A stretch of 64,000 bases of DNA, from assembly GCF_900230195.1 (NCBI RefSeq), contig NZ_OCNE01000003.1:124001-188000 (forward strand), written 5' to 3'. Source of the DNA: Streptomyces zhaozhouensis (lineage in GTDB: Bacteria > Actinomycetota > Actinomycetes > Streptomycetales > Streptomycetaceae). Every line of letters begins with the position of its first letter. Within the stretch, counting starts at the first letter, position 1. Below the pieces are notes generated by a model. It saw only the letters and a program-made list of their open reading frames with translations. It was not told the origin of the DNA and did no database searches. This document shows, one piece after another, positions 56,804-64,000 of this stretch. The position numbers were made by a program, and so were the translations under genes.

Positions 56804-59620
56804 CTACCCCAGCGAGCTGTAGGCGACCACGCCGCGCAGCAGCTGGTCCACCGCCTGGCGGGCCGTCTTGGCGACGCCGCTGCCGTCGGGGGCGGCGGCC
56901 GAGAGCTGCCCGAGGACGTCGATGACCTGCTTGCACCAGCGGACGAAGTCCCCCGCCGGCATCTCCGCGTCCCGCAGCACCACGTCCAGGCTCTGGCCCT
57001 GCGCCCAGCGGTAGACGGGCCACGCGAAACCGAGGTCCGGCTCCCGCTGCCCGACGCCGGTCACGGTGCTGATCCGGTGGCGTTCCTCCAGCGCGTCCAG
57101 CCGGCCCCAGATCCGCACCATCTCGCCCAGCGCCTCCCGGGTCCGACCGGCGGGAACGTCCGGCGCCGGCGCGTCGTCGGCCGAGCGCGCCTCGTAGACC
57201 AGCGCCGAGACACAGGCCGCCAGCTCGGCCGGCTCCAGCCCCTCCCAGACGCCGTCCCGCAGGCACTCGCTGGCCAGCAGGTCCAACTCCCCGTAGAGCC
57301 GCGCCAGTCGGCGGCCGTGCTCGGTGACCTCGTCGCCCCGCAGGTAGTCCAGCTCGGTCAGCAGCGCGGAGACCTCGTCGAAGGTCCTGGCGATCGTGTT
57401 GGTGCGGCCCGTGATCCGCCGCTCCAACTGCCGGGTGTCCCGCTTCAGCCGGTGGTAGCGCTCGGCCCAGCGGGCATGGTCCTCGCGCGACTCGCAGCCG
57501 TGGCAGGGGTGCGCCCTGAGCTCCCGGCGCAGCCGGGCGATCTCCTGGTCGTCGGCCGCCTCCGCCCGCCCCTTGCGGTGCCGGCGCGGCTCCACGTGCC
57601 CCGCCTTGGTGCGCAGCGCCGACGCGAGGTCGCGCCGCGACTGCGGGCTGCGCTGGTTGAACGATTTGGGGATGCGCATCCGGCCCAGCGGCTCGACCGG
57701 CACCGGGAAGTCGATCGCGCCCAGCCGCTTCACCTGCCGCTGCACGGTCAGCACCAGCGGACGCGGCCCCTCGTGCGGGTCGGGACCGCGGCGCCCGCCG
57801 CTGCGCCCGTCCGGCGTGCCGGGGTCGAGCACGAGCGCGAGCCCGGCGAACTTCCCGGTCGGCACGTGGATGATGTCGCCCGGCCGCAGCTTCTCCAACG
57901 CGTCCGACGCCGCCGCCCTGCGCTGCGCCACGCCCTGCCTGGCCAGCTCGGTCTCCCGCTCCTTGAGCCGCTGCCGCAGCCCCGCGTACTCGCGGAAGTC
58001 CCCCAGGTGGCAGGTCATCGCCTCCCGGTACCCCTCCAGACCGCTCTCGTTGCGCTGCACCTGGCGGGAGATCCCCACCACCGAGCGGTCGGCCTGGAAC
58101 TGCGCGAACGACGTCTCCAGCAGCTCGCGTGAGCGCCTGCGGCCGAACTGCGAGACCAGGTTGACCGCCATGTTGTACGAGGGCTTGAACGAGGAGCGCA
58201 GCGGATACGTACGCGCCCCCGCCAGCCCGCCGAGCGCCCCCGGGTCCATGCCGCGCTGCCACAGCACCACCGCGTGGCCCTCGACGTCGATCCCCCGCCG
58301 CCCGGCCCTGCCGGTGAGCTGCGTGTACTCGCCCGGGGTGATGTCGGCGTGCTGCTCGCCGTTCCACTTGACCAGCTTCTCCAGCACCACCGAACGCGCC
58401 GGCATGTTGATGCCCAGCGCCAGCGTCTCGGTGGCGAAGACGGCCTTGACCAGGCCCTCGACGAACAGCTCCTCGACGATCTCCTTGAACCGGGGCAGCA
58501 TCCCCGCGTGATGGGCGGCGATGCCGCGCTCCAGGCCCTCCAGCCACTCGAAGTAGCGCAGGACGTGCAGATCCTCGTCGGGGATGTCCACCGTGCGCCG
58601 CTCGACGATCTCCCGCACCCTGGCCCGCGAGGAGGGGTCGTTGAGCCGGAGCCCGGCGGCCAGGCACTGCTGGACGGCCGCCTCGCAACCCGCGCGGCTG
58701 AAGATGAACGTGATCGCCGGCAGCAGCCCGTCGGCGTCGAGCCGGTCGATGACCTCGACGCGGCTGGGCGTGTACAGCCGGTTGCGCTGGCGCTTCTCCC
58801 GCTCCCGCTCGGCGGCCCGCCGTCGGTCGCGCACATTGCGGTTGCGCTCCCGCGCGCCCCAGGAACGGGTGTTCTCCAGCCGGGCCATCCGCACCAGGTC
58901 GGGATTGACCTCGCGCTTGCTCCCGGACTCCGCGAACAGGTCGTAGAGCCGCCGCCCCGCCAGCACGTGCTGCCACAGCGGCACCGGCCGGTGCTCGGAG
59001 ACGATCACCCGGGTGTCGCCGCGCACGGTGTCCAGCCAGTCGCCGAACTCCTCCGCGTTGGAGACCGTGGCCGACAGCGAGACCAGCGACACCGACTCGG
59101 GGAGGTGGATGATCACCTCTTCCCAGACCGCGCCCCGGAACCGGTCGGAGAGGTAGTGCACCTCGTCCATCACCACATAGCCGAGGTTGGTCAGCGACGA
59201 GGAGTTGGCGTACAGCATGTTCCGCAGGACCTCGGTGGTCATCACGACCACCGGCGCCTCGGAGTTGACGCTGTTGTCCCCGGTCAGCAGGCCCACCCTG
59301 TCCTCGCCGTAGCGGCGCGCCAGGTCGGCGTACTTCTGGTTGGAGAGCGCCTTGATCGGCGTCGTGTAGAAGCACTTCCGCCCCTGGCTCAGCGCCAGGT
59401 GGACGGCGAACTCCCCGACGATCGTCTTGCCGGAACCGGTGGGCGCCGCGACCAGCACGCCCTGTCCCGCCTCCAGGGCCTGACACGCCTCGATCTGGAA
59501 GTCGTCCAGCGCGAAGTCGTAGAGATCACGGAAGGGGGCGAGAGCGGTCCGCTCGTCCGCGGCCCGACGCCGCGCTTCGGCGTACCGCTCGGCGGGAGAC
59601 ATGTCGTCGGTCATCGTCAT
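56804..59620 (-). CDS. helY: DEAD/DEAH-box RNA helicase, HelY/Mtr4-like
   Basis: 938-residue Ski2-class helicase. Motif I (AAPTGSGKT) is near residue 57, motif II is DEVHYLSD, motif VI region TQLTGRAGRRGID, and the C-terminal DSHCT-like domain ends the protein. It unwinds structured RNA, probably in RNA decay or ribosome work. ATG 59620 was used, with a second ATG two codons later. The weak ribosome site fits a leaderless or short-leader message. It follows tatC after a hairpin, so it is not strictly in that operon. Confidence 0.93.
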   Translation of the reverse strand: MTMTDDMSPAERYAEARRRAADERTALAPFRDLYDFALDDFQIEACQALEAGQGVLVAAPTGSGKTIVGEFAVHLALSQGRKCFYTTPIKALSNQKYADLARRYGEDRVGLLTGDNSVNSEAPVVVMTTEVLRNMLYANSSSLTNLGYVVMDEVHYLSDRFRGAVWEEVIIHLPESVSLVSLSATVSNAEEFGDWLDTVRGDTRVIVSEHRPVPLWQHVLAGRRLYDLFAESGSKREVNPDLVRMARLENTRSWGARERNRNVRDRRRAAEREREKRQRNRLYTPSRVEVIDRLDADGLLPAITFIFSRAGCEAAVQQCLAAGLRLNDPSSRARVREIVERRTVDIPDEDLHVLRYFEWLEGLERGIAAHHAGMLPRFKEIVEELFVEGLVKAVFATETLALGINMPARSVVLEKLVKWNGEQHADITPGEYTQLTGRAGRRGIDVEGHAVVLWQRGMDPGALGGLAGARTYPLRSSFKPSYNMAVNLVSQFGRRRSRELLETSFAQFQADRSVVGISRQVQRNESGLEGYREAMTCHLGDFREYAGLRQRLKERETELARQGVAQRRAAASDALEKLRPGDIIHVPTGKFAGLALVLDPGTPDGRSGGRRGPDPHEGPRPLVLTVQRQVKRLGAIDFPVPVEPLGRMRIPKSFNQRSPQSRRDLASALRTKAGHVEPRRHRKGRAEAADDQEIARLRRELRAHPCHGCESREDHARWAERYHRLKRDTRQLERRITGRTNTIARTFDEVSALLTELDYLRGDEVTEHGRRLARLYGELDLLASECLRDGVWEGLEPAELAACVSALVYEARSADDAPAPDVPAGRTREALGEMVRIWGRLDALEERHRISTVTGVGQREPDLGFAWPVYRWAQGQSLDVVLRDAEMPAGDFVRWCKQVIDVLGQLSAAAPDGSGVAKTARQAVDQLLRGVVAYSSLG

Positions 59621-59661
59621 CCGAGCCTACCGGCCCGCTCCGGCCCCCTCCGGGGGATTTC

Positions 59662-59699
59662 CCCCGCACCCCCGGCAGGCCGCCGTCAGGGGTGCGGGG
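59662..59699 (-). terminator. Hairpin after tatC
   Basis: 11-bp perfect stem CCCCGCACCCC / GGGGTGCGGGG, 10 bp after the tatC stop, separating tatC from helY. Confidence 0.65.
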
Positions 59700-59709
59700 C
59701 ACGCGGGGG

Positions 59710-60621
59710 TCAGGTCGCGTCGTCGTCGTACCCGTTGACCCGCCGGTCACCGTCGTCGTCGAGCCGCTGGGCCGGGCCCACCGCCTCGGGCGTCAGGTCC
59801 AGGTCGGAGGCCTCGTCGTCGGACAGCCCCGCGTTCGGGTCGCGCCGGGCCCGCCGGCGGTCGTTGAGGAGGGCGATGCCGCAGGCCAGGAAGTAGAGCC
59901 CGGTCACCGGGATCTGCAACGCGATCATCGACAACAGGTCCGTCGGCGTGATGGCGGCGGCGAAGACGGCGATACCCATCACCATCCAGCGCCACCAGCT
60001 GAGCATCCGCTTGCCGGTGATCACCCCGCCCAGATTCAACAGGACCAGCAGCAGCGGCAGTTCGAAGGAGATGCCGAAAGCGAGCGCCAGCCGGACGGTG
60101 ATGTCCAGGACCTCCTCGACGGTCACGAAGTTCTGTGACTCGTCGGCGCTGAAGCTCAGCATGACCGGGATCGCCCGGGGCAGCAGCCAGTAGGCGAAGT
60201 AGGTGCCCGTGAGGAAGAGCGGAACGCCGACGCCCACCACGGCCCGGCTGTACTTCTTCTCGTTCTTGTGCAGCCCGGGGGCGATGAAGGCCCAGAACTG
60301 GTAGAGCCACACCGGCGAGGCGACGATGAGCCCCACCAGCAGCGACACCCTGATATACGTGCCGAAGGGCGCCAGCAGGCCGTTCTGCGCGAGGACCGCG
60401 CACCGCTTCTCCCTGGCCTCCTCCGAGGCGCTGTACTCGCAGATCGGCACGGGATCCGTGAGGAAGCCCATGATGTCCTTGGCGAAGAACGCCGCCACGA
60501 TCGCGACGATCACCACCGCGAGCGCGGCCTTCCCCAGCCGGTTGCGCAACTCCCGAAGATGCTCGGTGAGCGGCATCCGCCCCTCAGGGTCCTTGGGCGG
60601 TTTGCGCGCGGTCTTGAGCAC
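59710..60621 (-). CDS. tatC: Sec-independent protein translocase TatC
   Basis: 303-residue membrane core of the Tat exporter, which recognises twin-arginine signals. The N-terminal MPLTEHLRELRNRL and six spans match the family; FGISFELPLLLVLLNL and GYRR-type later loops are conserved. A Pro/Asp-rich cytoplasmic C-tail of about 45 residues is longer than usual. It partners with TatA, encoded next to it. Several proteins in this window (GDPD, GHL10-like) carry signals for it. Confidence 0.95.
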   Translation of the reverse strand: MLKTARKPPKDPEGRMPLTEHLRELRNRLGKAALAVVIVAIVAAFFAKDIMGFLTDPVPICEYSASEEAREKRCAVLAQNGLLAPFGTYIRVSLLVGLIVASPVWLYQFWAFIAPGLHKNEKKYSRAVVGVGVPLFLTGTYFAYWLLPRAIPVMLSFSADESQNFVTVEEVLDITVRLALAFGISFELPLLLVLLNLGGVITGKRMLSWWRWMVMGIAVFAAAITPTDLLSMIALQIPVTGLYFLACGIALLNDRRRARRDPNAGLSDDEASDLDLTPEAVGPAQRLDDDGDRRVNGYDDDAT

Positions 60622-60703
60622 CCCACGTCCTCATCTCGTCGGGCAGCCGGTATCCACCCGGCCACCGGCCCTCACTGCCAGGTCAACGCTGAACGTACGG
60701 CTG

Positions 60704-60976
60704 TCAGCCCTGGGTCCTGCCCCGGGGCTCGTCCACGGGGCGCGCCGCCTCGCTCTCGCCGGGGGCGGGCTGGATGACGCGGGGAGCGACGGCGGGCTCG
60801 GCGTCCGCGCCCTCGCCCGGCTTCTTGCCGTCCGACTTCATGGCGGCCGTCTCGCTCTTCATGATCCGCATCGACTTGCCCAGCGCCCGGGCGGTGTCCG
60901 GCAGGCGCTTGGAGCCAAAGACCACAACGACGACGAGGGCGACAACGAGAAGGTGCATTGGGGAGATAGCGCCCAT
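60704..60976 (-). CDS. tatA: Sec-independent translocase component TatA
   Basis: 90 residues: one N-terminal span (SPMHLLVVALVVVVVFG) followed by the amphipathic helix with the conserved FGSKRLPDTARALGKSMR, then a charged tail rich in Glu, Ala and Pro. It is 82 bp upstream of tatC on the same strand. The length is typical of actinobacterial TatA. Confidence 0.95.
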   Translation of the reverse strand: MGAISPMHLLVVALVVVVVFGSKRLPDTARALGKSMRIMKSETAAMKSDGKKPGEGADAEPAVAPRVIQPAPGESEAARPVDEPRGRTQG

Positions 60977-61112
60977 GTTGTGTCTTCTCTCTCTTCGGGT
61001 CTCTCCACGAGATGTGGCTCTGATGTCGGCACCGGAGAAATACCCTCACCGACCACACGCTCCGCAATCTTAACGCGCGGGGGTAAACACAAAGCAATGC
61101 TTGGGCGTCGCC

Positions 61113-61352
61113 CTATTCATCCGGTACACCACGCACGACGCCCGGAGTGATCTCCCGGCCGACCTCCCCGGACCTGGCGGCCAGCGGCTCGGCCGCCCGT
61201 TCCAGCTCCTCGGCGGCACGGCCGATCCGCTCCGTTCCGTCGGCGACCGCCCGGGAGAAACGGGCCACCTCGATCCCGACCCGCACCGCGAGCACGCCGA
61301 GCACGGCGACCCCGGCGAAGGTCAGGAAAACGAGTGCCATCGGCCAGAACAC
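61113..61352 (-). CDS. Small single-span membrane protein
   Basis: 79 residues. One N-terminal span (FWPMALVFLTFAGVAVLGVLAV) precedes a coiled-coil stretch (ADGTERIGRAAEELERAAEPLAAR). The start is GTG 61352, three bases after the pafC stop. Family unknown, but its place between pafC and tatA is a conserved arrangement in relatives, which suggests that it is real. Confidence 0.7.
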   Translation of the reverse strand: MFWPMALVFLTFAGVAVLGVLAVRVGIEVARFSRAVADGTERIGRAAEELERAAEPLAARSGEVGREITPGVVRGVPDE

Positions 61353-61355
61353 GGG

Positions 61356-62324
61356 CTATCCCAACTCCTCGTAGGCGCGCAACGCGTCCCGCGCCGCCTC
61401 GCGGGCGCTGTCGGCCAGACGCGCCGGCGCGACGATCCGGCCGTCACCGCCGAGCCGGAGGGCGAGCCGGCGCAGCGTGATCGGGTCGGGCGTGCGCAAC
61501 GCGATGCGCAGCCCGCCGTCCGGCAGCTCCTCGGCCTCGTCGTGCGCGTAGTACTCGGCGACCCAGCGGCCGCCGGGGCCGACCTCGATGACCACCTCGG
61601 GATCGGTGGGCGCCGGCTGCACCAGCCCCTCGCTGAGGTCACGCGGCTCGACCGGCGGGGGGTCGGCCGGCACGTCCAACAGCTCGATGCTGGCCACCCG
61701 GTCCAGCCGGAAGGTGCGCCGGGCCTCGGTGCGGCGGCACCACGCCTCGACATAGGTGTGGCCGACGGCGAAGAGCCGGATCGGGTCGATCTCCCGGTCG
61801 GTCAGCTCATCCCTGCCCGGCGAGTAGTAGCGGATCCGCAGCCGCCTGCGCTCGGCGATGGCCCGGTCCACCTCGGCGAAGACCCCGCCCTCGGACTCGA
61901 AGGTGACCGAGACCCGCGAGCTGGCCCTGGCGCTCTCGCCCGCCGCCGCCTCCAGCTTCGCGGTCAGCCGCAGCAGCGCGTCCCGGTCCCCGGCGCGCAG
62001 CCCGGGCATGGTGGCCACCGCGCGGGCGGCGACCAGCAGCGCCGTCGCCTCGTCGGCCGCGAGCCGCAGCGGCTGCCCGGTGGTGGAGCCGGTCGCCTCC
62101 GCGTTGTACCACCAGATGTGCTCGCCGTCGGTGTCGATGTCGAGCAGGTCACCGCCCCGGAAGCTGGTGCCGCACATCGGCAGCACGCTCAGGTCGGAGA
62201 TCAGCTCGTCCTCGGTGACGCCGAACGCGCGCGCCACCTCGTCGACCCGGGCGCCCGGCCGCTCCCGCAGATACGTGACCAGCGACAGCAGCCGCCTGGT
62301 GCGGTCAATGGCGGTGGTCGCCAT
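61356..62324 (-). CDS. pafC: WYL-domain transcriptional regulator PafC
   Basis: 322 residues. An N-terminal HTH (RRLLSLVTYLRERPGARVDEVARAFGV) and a WYL domain (about 155-220, RRLRIRYYSPGRDELTDREIDPIRL) are clear, followed by a WCX C-terminal extension. With PafB it forms the DNA-damage-responsive activator of mycolic-acid and other actinobacterial repair genes. It starts 22 bp after the pafB stop, so the two are co-transcribed. Confidence 0.92.
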   Translation of the reverse strand: MATTAIDRTRRLLSLVTYLRERPGARVDEVARAFGVTEDELISDLSVLPMCGTSFRGGDLLDIDTDGEHIWWYNAEATGSTTGQPLRLAADEATALLVAARAVATMPGLRAGDRDALLRLTAKLEAAAGESARASSRVSVTFESEGGVFAEVDRAIAERRRLRIRYYSPGRDELTDREIDPIRLFAVGHTYVEAWCRRTEARRTFRLDRVASIELLDVPADPPPVEPRDLSEGLVQPAPTDPEVVIEVGPGGRWVAEYYAHDEAEELPDGGLRIALRTPDPITLRRLALRLGGDGRIVAPARLADSAREAARDALRAYEELG

Positions 62325-62346
62325 GTCGTCCTCTCCCCCTCTGCCC

Positions 62347-63300
62347 TCAGCCCGCGGCCACCGCGCGCAGCCGCTCCAGCACGTCCGCGCGCAGCTCCGC
62401 CGGCGCCAACACCAGCACGTCGGGCCCGAACTCGGCCAGCCAGGCGTCGAGTCCGTGCCCGTAGGGGATCTCCAGCTCGTCCCACTCCACGCCCCGGCTC
62501 AGAAACCGGGTCGCCCGGGCGCGCAGCGGGTAGCCCGCGCCGGCGCGCAGCCTGATCCGCGCCTGCGCCGTCGCGTGCTCCCCGGCGAACGCCGCCACGC
62601 CCTCGCGCACCGCGACCTGGTCGGGCACCTCGGCGGTGAACTCGCCCGACCGCGACCTGACCCGGCCCACGATCCGGGAGAGCCGGAAGACCCGCTGCGC
62701 GCGCCGCCCCCGGTCGTGGCCGGCCAGGTACCAGTTCCCGTGCCAGCACTCCAGCGCCCACGGCTCGACCTGCCTGACCTCGGGGGTGGCCGCGTTGGAC
62801 TTGCGGTAGTCGAAGGTGACCACCCGGCGGTCACGGCAGGCGATCATCAGCGGCTCGAACGCCGCGTCACCGGCCGGCACGCGCGGCTCCAGCGCGCTGT
62901 AGTGGTCCCCTTCCGCGTCGACCATGGGGACGCCGGCGGCGCGCAGCTTCTGGAGCGCGCCACTGGCGGCGCCCGCGAGCCTGGCCTGCTGCCAGACCCG
63001 GGCGACCAGCCCGAGGGCCGCGGCCTCGGCCGCGTCCAGGGTGACGGGCGGCAGCCGGTTCAGGTCGCGGCGGGCCAGATACCCCACCTCGCCGTCCAGG
63101 CTCTCCACCGTCTCGATCACCATGCCCAGCTCGCGCAGGTCGTCCTTGTCCCGCTCAAAGGTGCGGTTGAACGCGTCCTCGGAGCTGACCTCGATGTACG
63201 CCTCGATGGAGTCGCGCAGCTCCCGCTTGCTCAACGGGCGGGCGGTGTTCAGCAGGCACAGGGCCAGGTTCATCAGCCGCTCGGCCTTGGCGATGGCCAT
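62347..63300 (-). CDS. pafB: WYL-domain transcriptional regulator PafB
   Basis: 317 residues, homologous partner of PafC. The HTH part begins AIAKAERLMNLALCLLNTARPLSKRELR, and the WYL region includes RRVVTFDYRKSNAATPEVRQVEPWALECWHGNWYLAGHD. The start ATG 63300 follows GGAAGGGGG. Together with PafC it forms a heterodimer that activates LexA-independent repair genes. It is the first gene of a pafB-pafC-(small membrane protein)-tatA-tatC run. Confidence 0.92.
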   Translation of the reverse strand: MAIAKAERLMNLALCLLNTARPLSKRELRDSIEAYIEVSSEDAFNRTFERDKDDLRELGMVIETVESLDGEVGYLARRDLNRLPPVTLDAAEAAALGLVARVWQQARLAGAASGALQKLRAAGVPMVDAEGDHYSALEPRVPAGDAAFEPLMIACRDRRVVTFDYRKSNAATPEVRQVEPWALECWHGNWYLAGHDRGRRAQRVFRLSRIVGRVRSRSGEFTAEVPDQVAVREGVAAFAGEHATAQARIRLRAGAGYPLRARATRFLSRGVEWDELEIPYGHGLDAWLAEFGPDVLVLAPAELRADVLERLRAVAAG

Positions 63301-63406
63301 CGCCCCGCCCCCTTCCCTCGATCCGTTCCTTCTCCCCGCCGGGTGTCCCCGCAGGGCCGGCGCGTGTGTCAACCGGCCCGCGTCCCGGGGGTGTTCACCA
63401 CACGCG

Positions 63407-63442
63407 CGTGGGCCCACCCCCGTCTGAGGGGATGGGCCCACG
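63407..63442 (-). terminator. Hairpin after the FKBP gene
   Basis: 10-bp perfect stem CGTGGGCCCA / TGGGCCCACG (63407-63416 and 63433-63442), extended by a bulged CCCC/GGGG pair, 16 bp after the FKBP stop. Confidence 0.7.
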
Positions 63443-63458
63443 GTACCGCCTGCCTCGA

Positions 63459-63830
63459 TCAGACCGAGACCAGGTCGCAGACGAAGATCAGCGTCTCGCC
63501 CGGCTTGATGCGGCCGCCGGCCCCGGCGTCGCCGTAGGCCAGGTGCGGCGGGATGGTCAGCTGCCGCCGGCCGCCGACCCGCATCCCCTGCACGCCCCGG
63601 TCCCAGCCGGTGATGACCTGGCCGGCGCCGAGCTGGAAGACGAGCGGACGGCCGCGGTTCCAGCTGGCGTCGAACTCCTCGCCGCTGCTGAAGGCCACGC
63701 CCACGTAGTGGACGGCGACCTGGGCGCCGGCCTCGGCGACGGGTCCCTCCCCCACCCAGAGGTCCTTGATCTCAAGGTCCGCCGGCGGCTCGCCACCCGG
63801 GAAGTCAACCTCGGGCTTCTCGTTGTTCAC
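63459..63830 (-). CDS. FKBP-type peptidyl-prolyl isomerase
   Basis: 123-residue cytosolic isomerase that speeds proline cis-trans turns in folding proteins. FKBP marks are VAVHYVGVAFSSGEEFDASWNRG, GWDRGVQGMRVGG and RRQLTIPPHLAYGD. The start is GTG 63828-63830. It is followed on the same strand by pafB after a terminator, and a second FKBP lies just upstream. Relatives carry such FKBP pairs in tandem. Confidence 0.95.
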   Translation of the reverse strand: MNNEKPEVDFPGGEPPADLEIKDLWVGEGPVAEAGAQVAVHYVGVAFSSGEEFDASWNRGRPLVFQLGAGQVITGWDRGVQGMRVGGRRQLTIPPHLAYGDAGAGGRIKPGETLIFVCDLVSV

Positions 63831-63904
63831 CGAAAACCACTCCTACGAAGGATTGCTACATGCGTCGCTTGTTGACGCGTGGGGCACCCGGGGCGTGATC
63901 AACC

Positions 63905-64000
63905 TCAGGCCGCACCAATGATGTCGACCACGAAGACCAGCGTCGAACCGGCGGGGATGCCGCCGTTCTCCTGGTCGCCGTAGGCCATGTCCGGCGGGAG
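63905..64000 (-). CDS. Second FKBP-type peptidyl-prolyl isomerase (C-terminal 31 residues only)
   Basis: The minus-strand frame from the window edge reads LPPDMAYGDQE then IPAGSTLVFVVDIIGAA and stop. This is the final part of an FKBP domain, distinct in sequence from the gene at 63459-63830. The rest lies beyond the right edge. Confidence 0.85.
   Translation of the reverse strand, partial: LPPDMAYGDQENGGIPAGSTLVFVVDIIGAA

Overview
The window is a contiguous piece of a very GC-rich chromosome. Codon third positions are almost always G or C, GTG, TTG and leaderless starts are frequent, and several proteins carry Tat signals. The gene order (metNIQ, argGH, argCJBDR, ku/ligD-pol, pheST, infC-rpmI-rplT, helY, tatCA, pafBC, FKBP pair) is what I know from Streptomyces and close relatives, so I read it as a Streptomyces-type core-chromosome segment with a few accessory insertions.

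Layout. 1-11.5 kb: the end of a membrane protein, a methionine ABC importer (metNIQ), small membrane proteins, a GNAT acetyltransferase, a Tat-exported glycerophosphodiesterase, PlsC, an aldo/keto reductase and a Gfo/Idh-type oxidoreductase. 11.5-13.3 kb: a membrane acyltransferase co-transcribed with a TetR regulator that sits behind a 26-bp perfect palindrome. 13.5-23.1 kb: arginine biosynthesis in two blocks (argG-argH and argC-argJ-argB-argD-argR) separated by an orphan polyprenyl diphosphate synthase. 23.2-27.2 kb: a protein kinase fused in frame to a lidless Hsp70, next to a divergent pair of HTH regulators sharing an AT-rich control region. 27.4-34.1 kb: a membrane-anchored beta-propeller, a DCC-family protein, a histidine-phosphatase pseudoenzyme, a decayed IS1380-type transposase, a MerR/NTF2-like/SDR cassette and a Tat-exported glycoside-hydrolase-like protein.

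34.3-36.6 kb: a WXG/T7SS-type polymorphic protein with a C-terminal JAMM-like metal site, followed by a probable immunity gene. 36.7-39.7 kb: a 3-hydroxybutyryl-CoA dehydrogenase and a divergent ku / LigD-polymerase pair for end joining. 40-48 kb: phenylalanyl-tRNA synthetase, a soluble PAS histidine kinase, an rRNA methyltransferase and the infC-rpmI-rplT operon. That operon has an intrinsic terminator in its leader, and infC probably starts at AUC. 48-54.3 kb: aquaporin, SseB-like, beta-lactamase-like, mycosin and two membrane proteins linked to type VII secretion. 54.3-64 kb: a cation/proton antiporter, a 5'-3' exonuclease and the HelY-TatC-TatA-PafC-PafB-FKBP block.

How the genes connect: ArgR, encoded at the end of argCJBDR, probably acts on both arg blocks. 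PafB and PafC are DNA-damage-responsive activators near Ku, LigD-pol and an exonuclease. The mycosin and the WXG toxin both belong to type VII secretion biology, but no secretion core is present here. No rRNA, tRNA, CRISPR array, prophage or biosynthetic gene cluster was seen. The most unusual objects are the kinase-Hsp70 fusion, the WXG-JAMM toxin/immunity pair, the AUC-started infC with its leader terminator, and a family of near-identical intergenic repeats.
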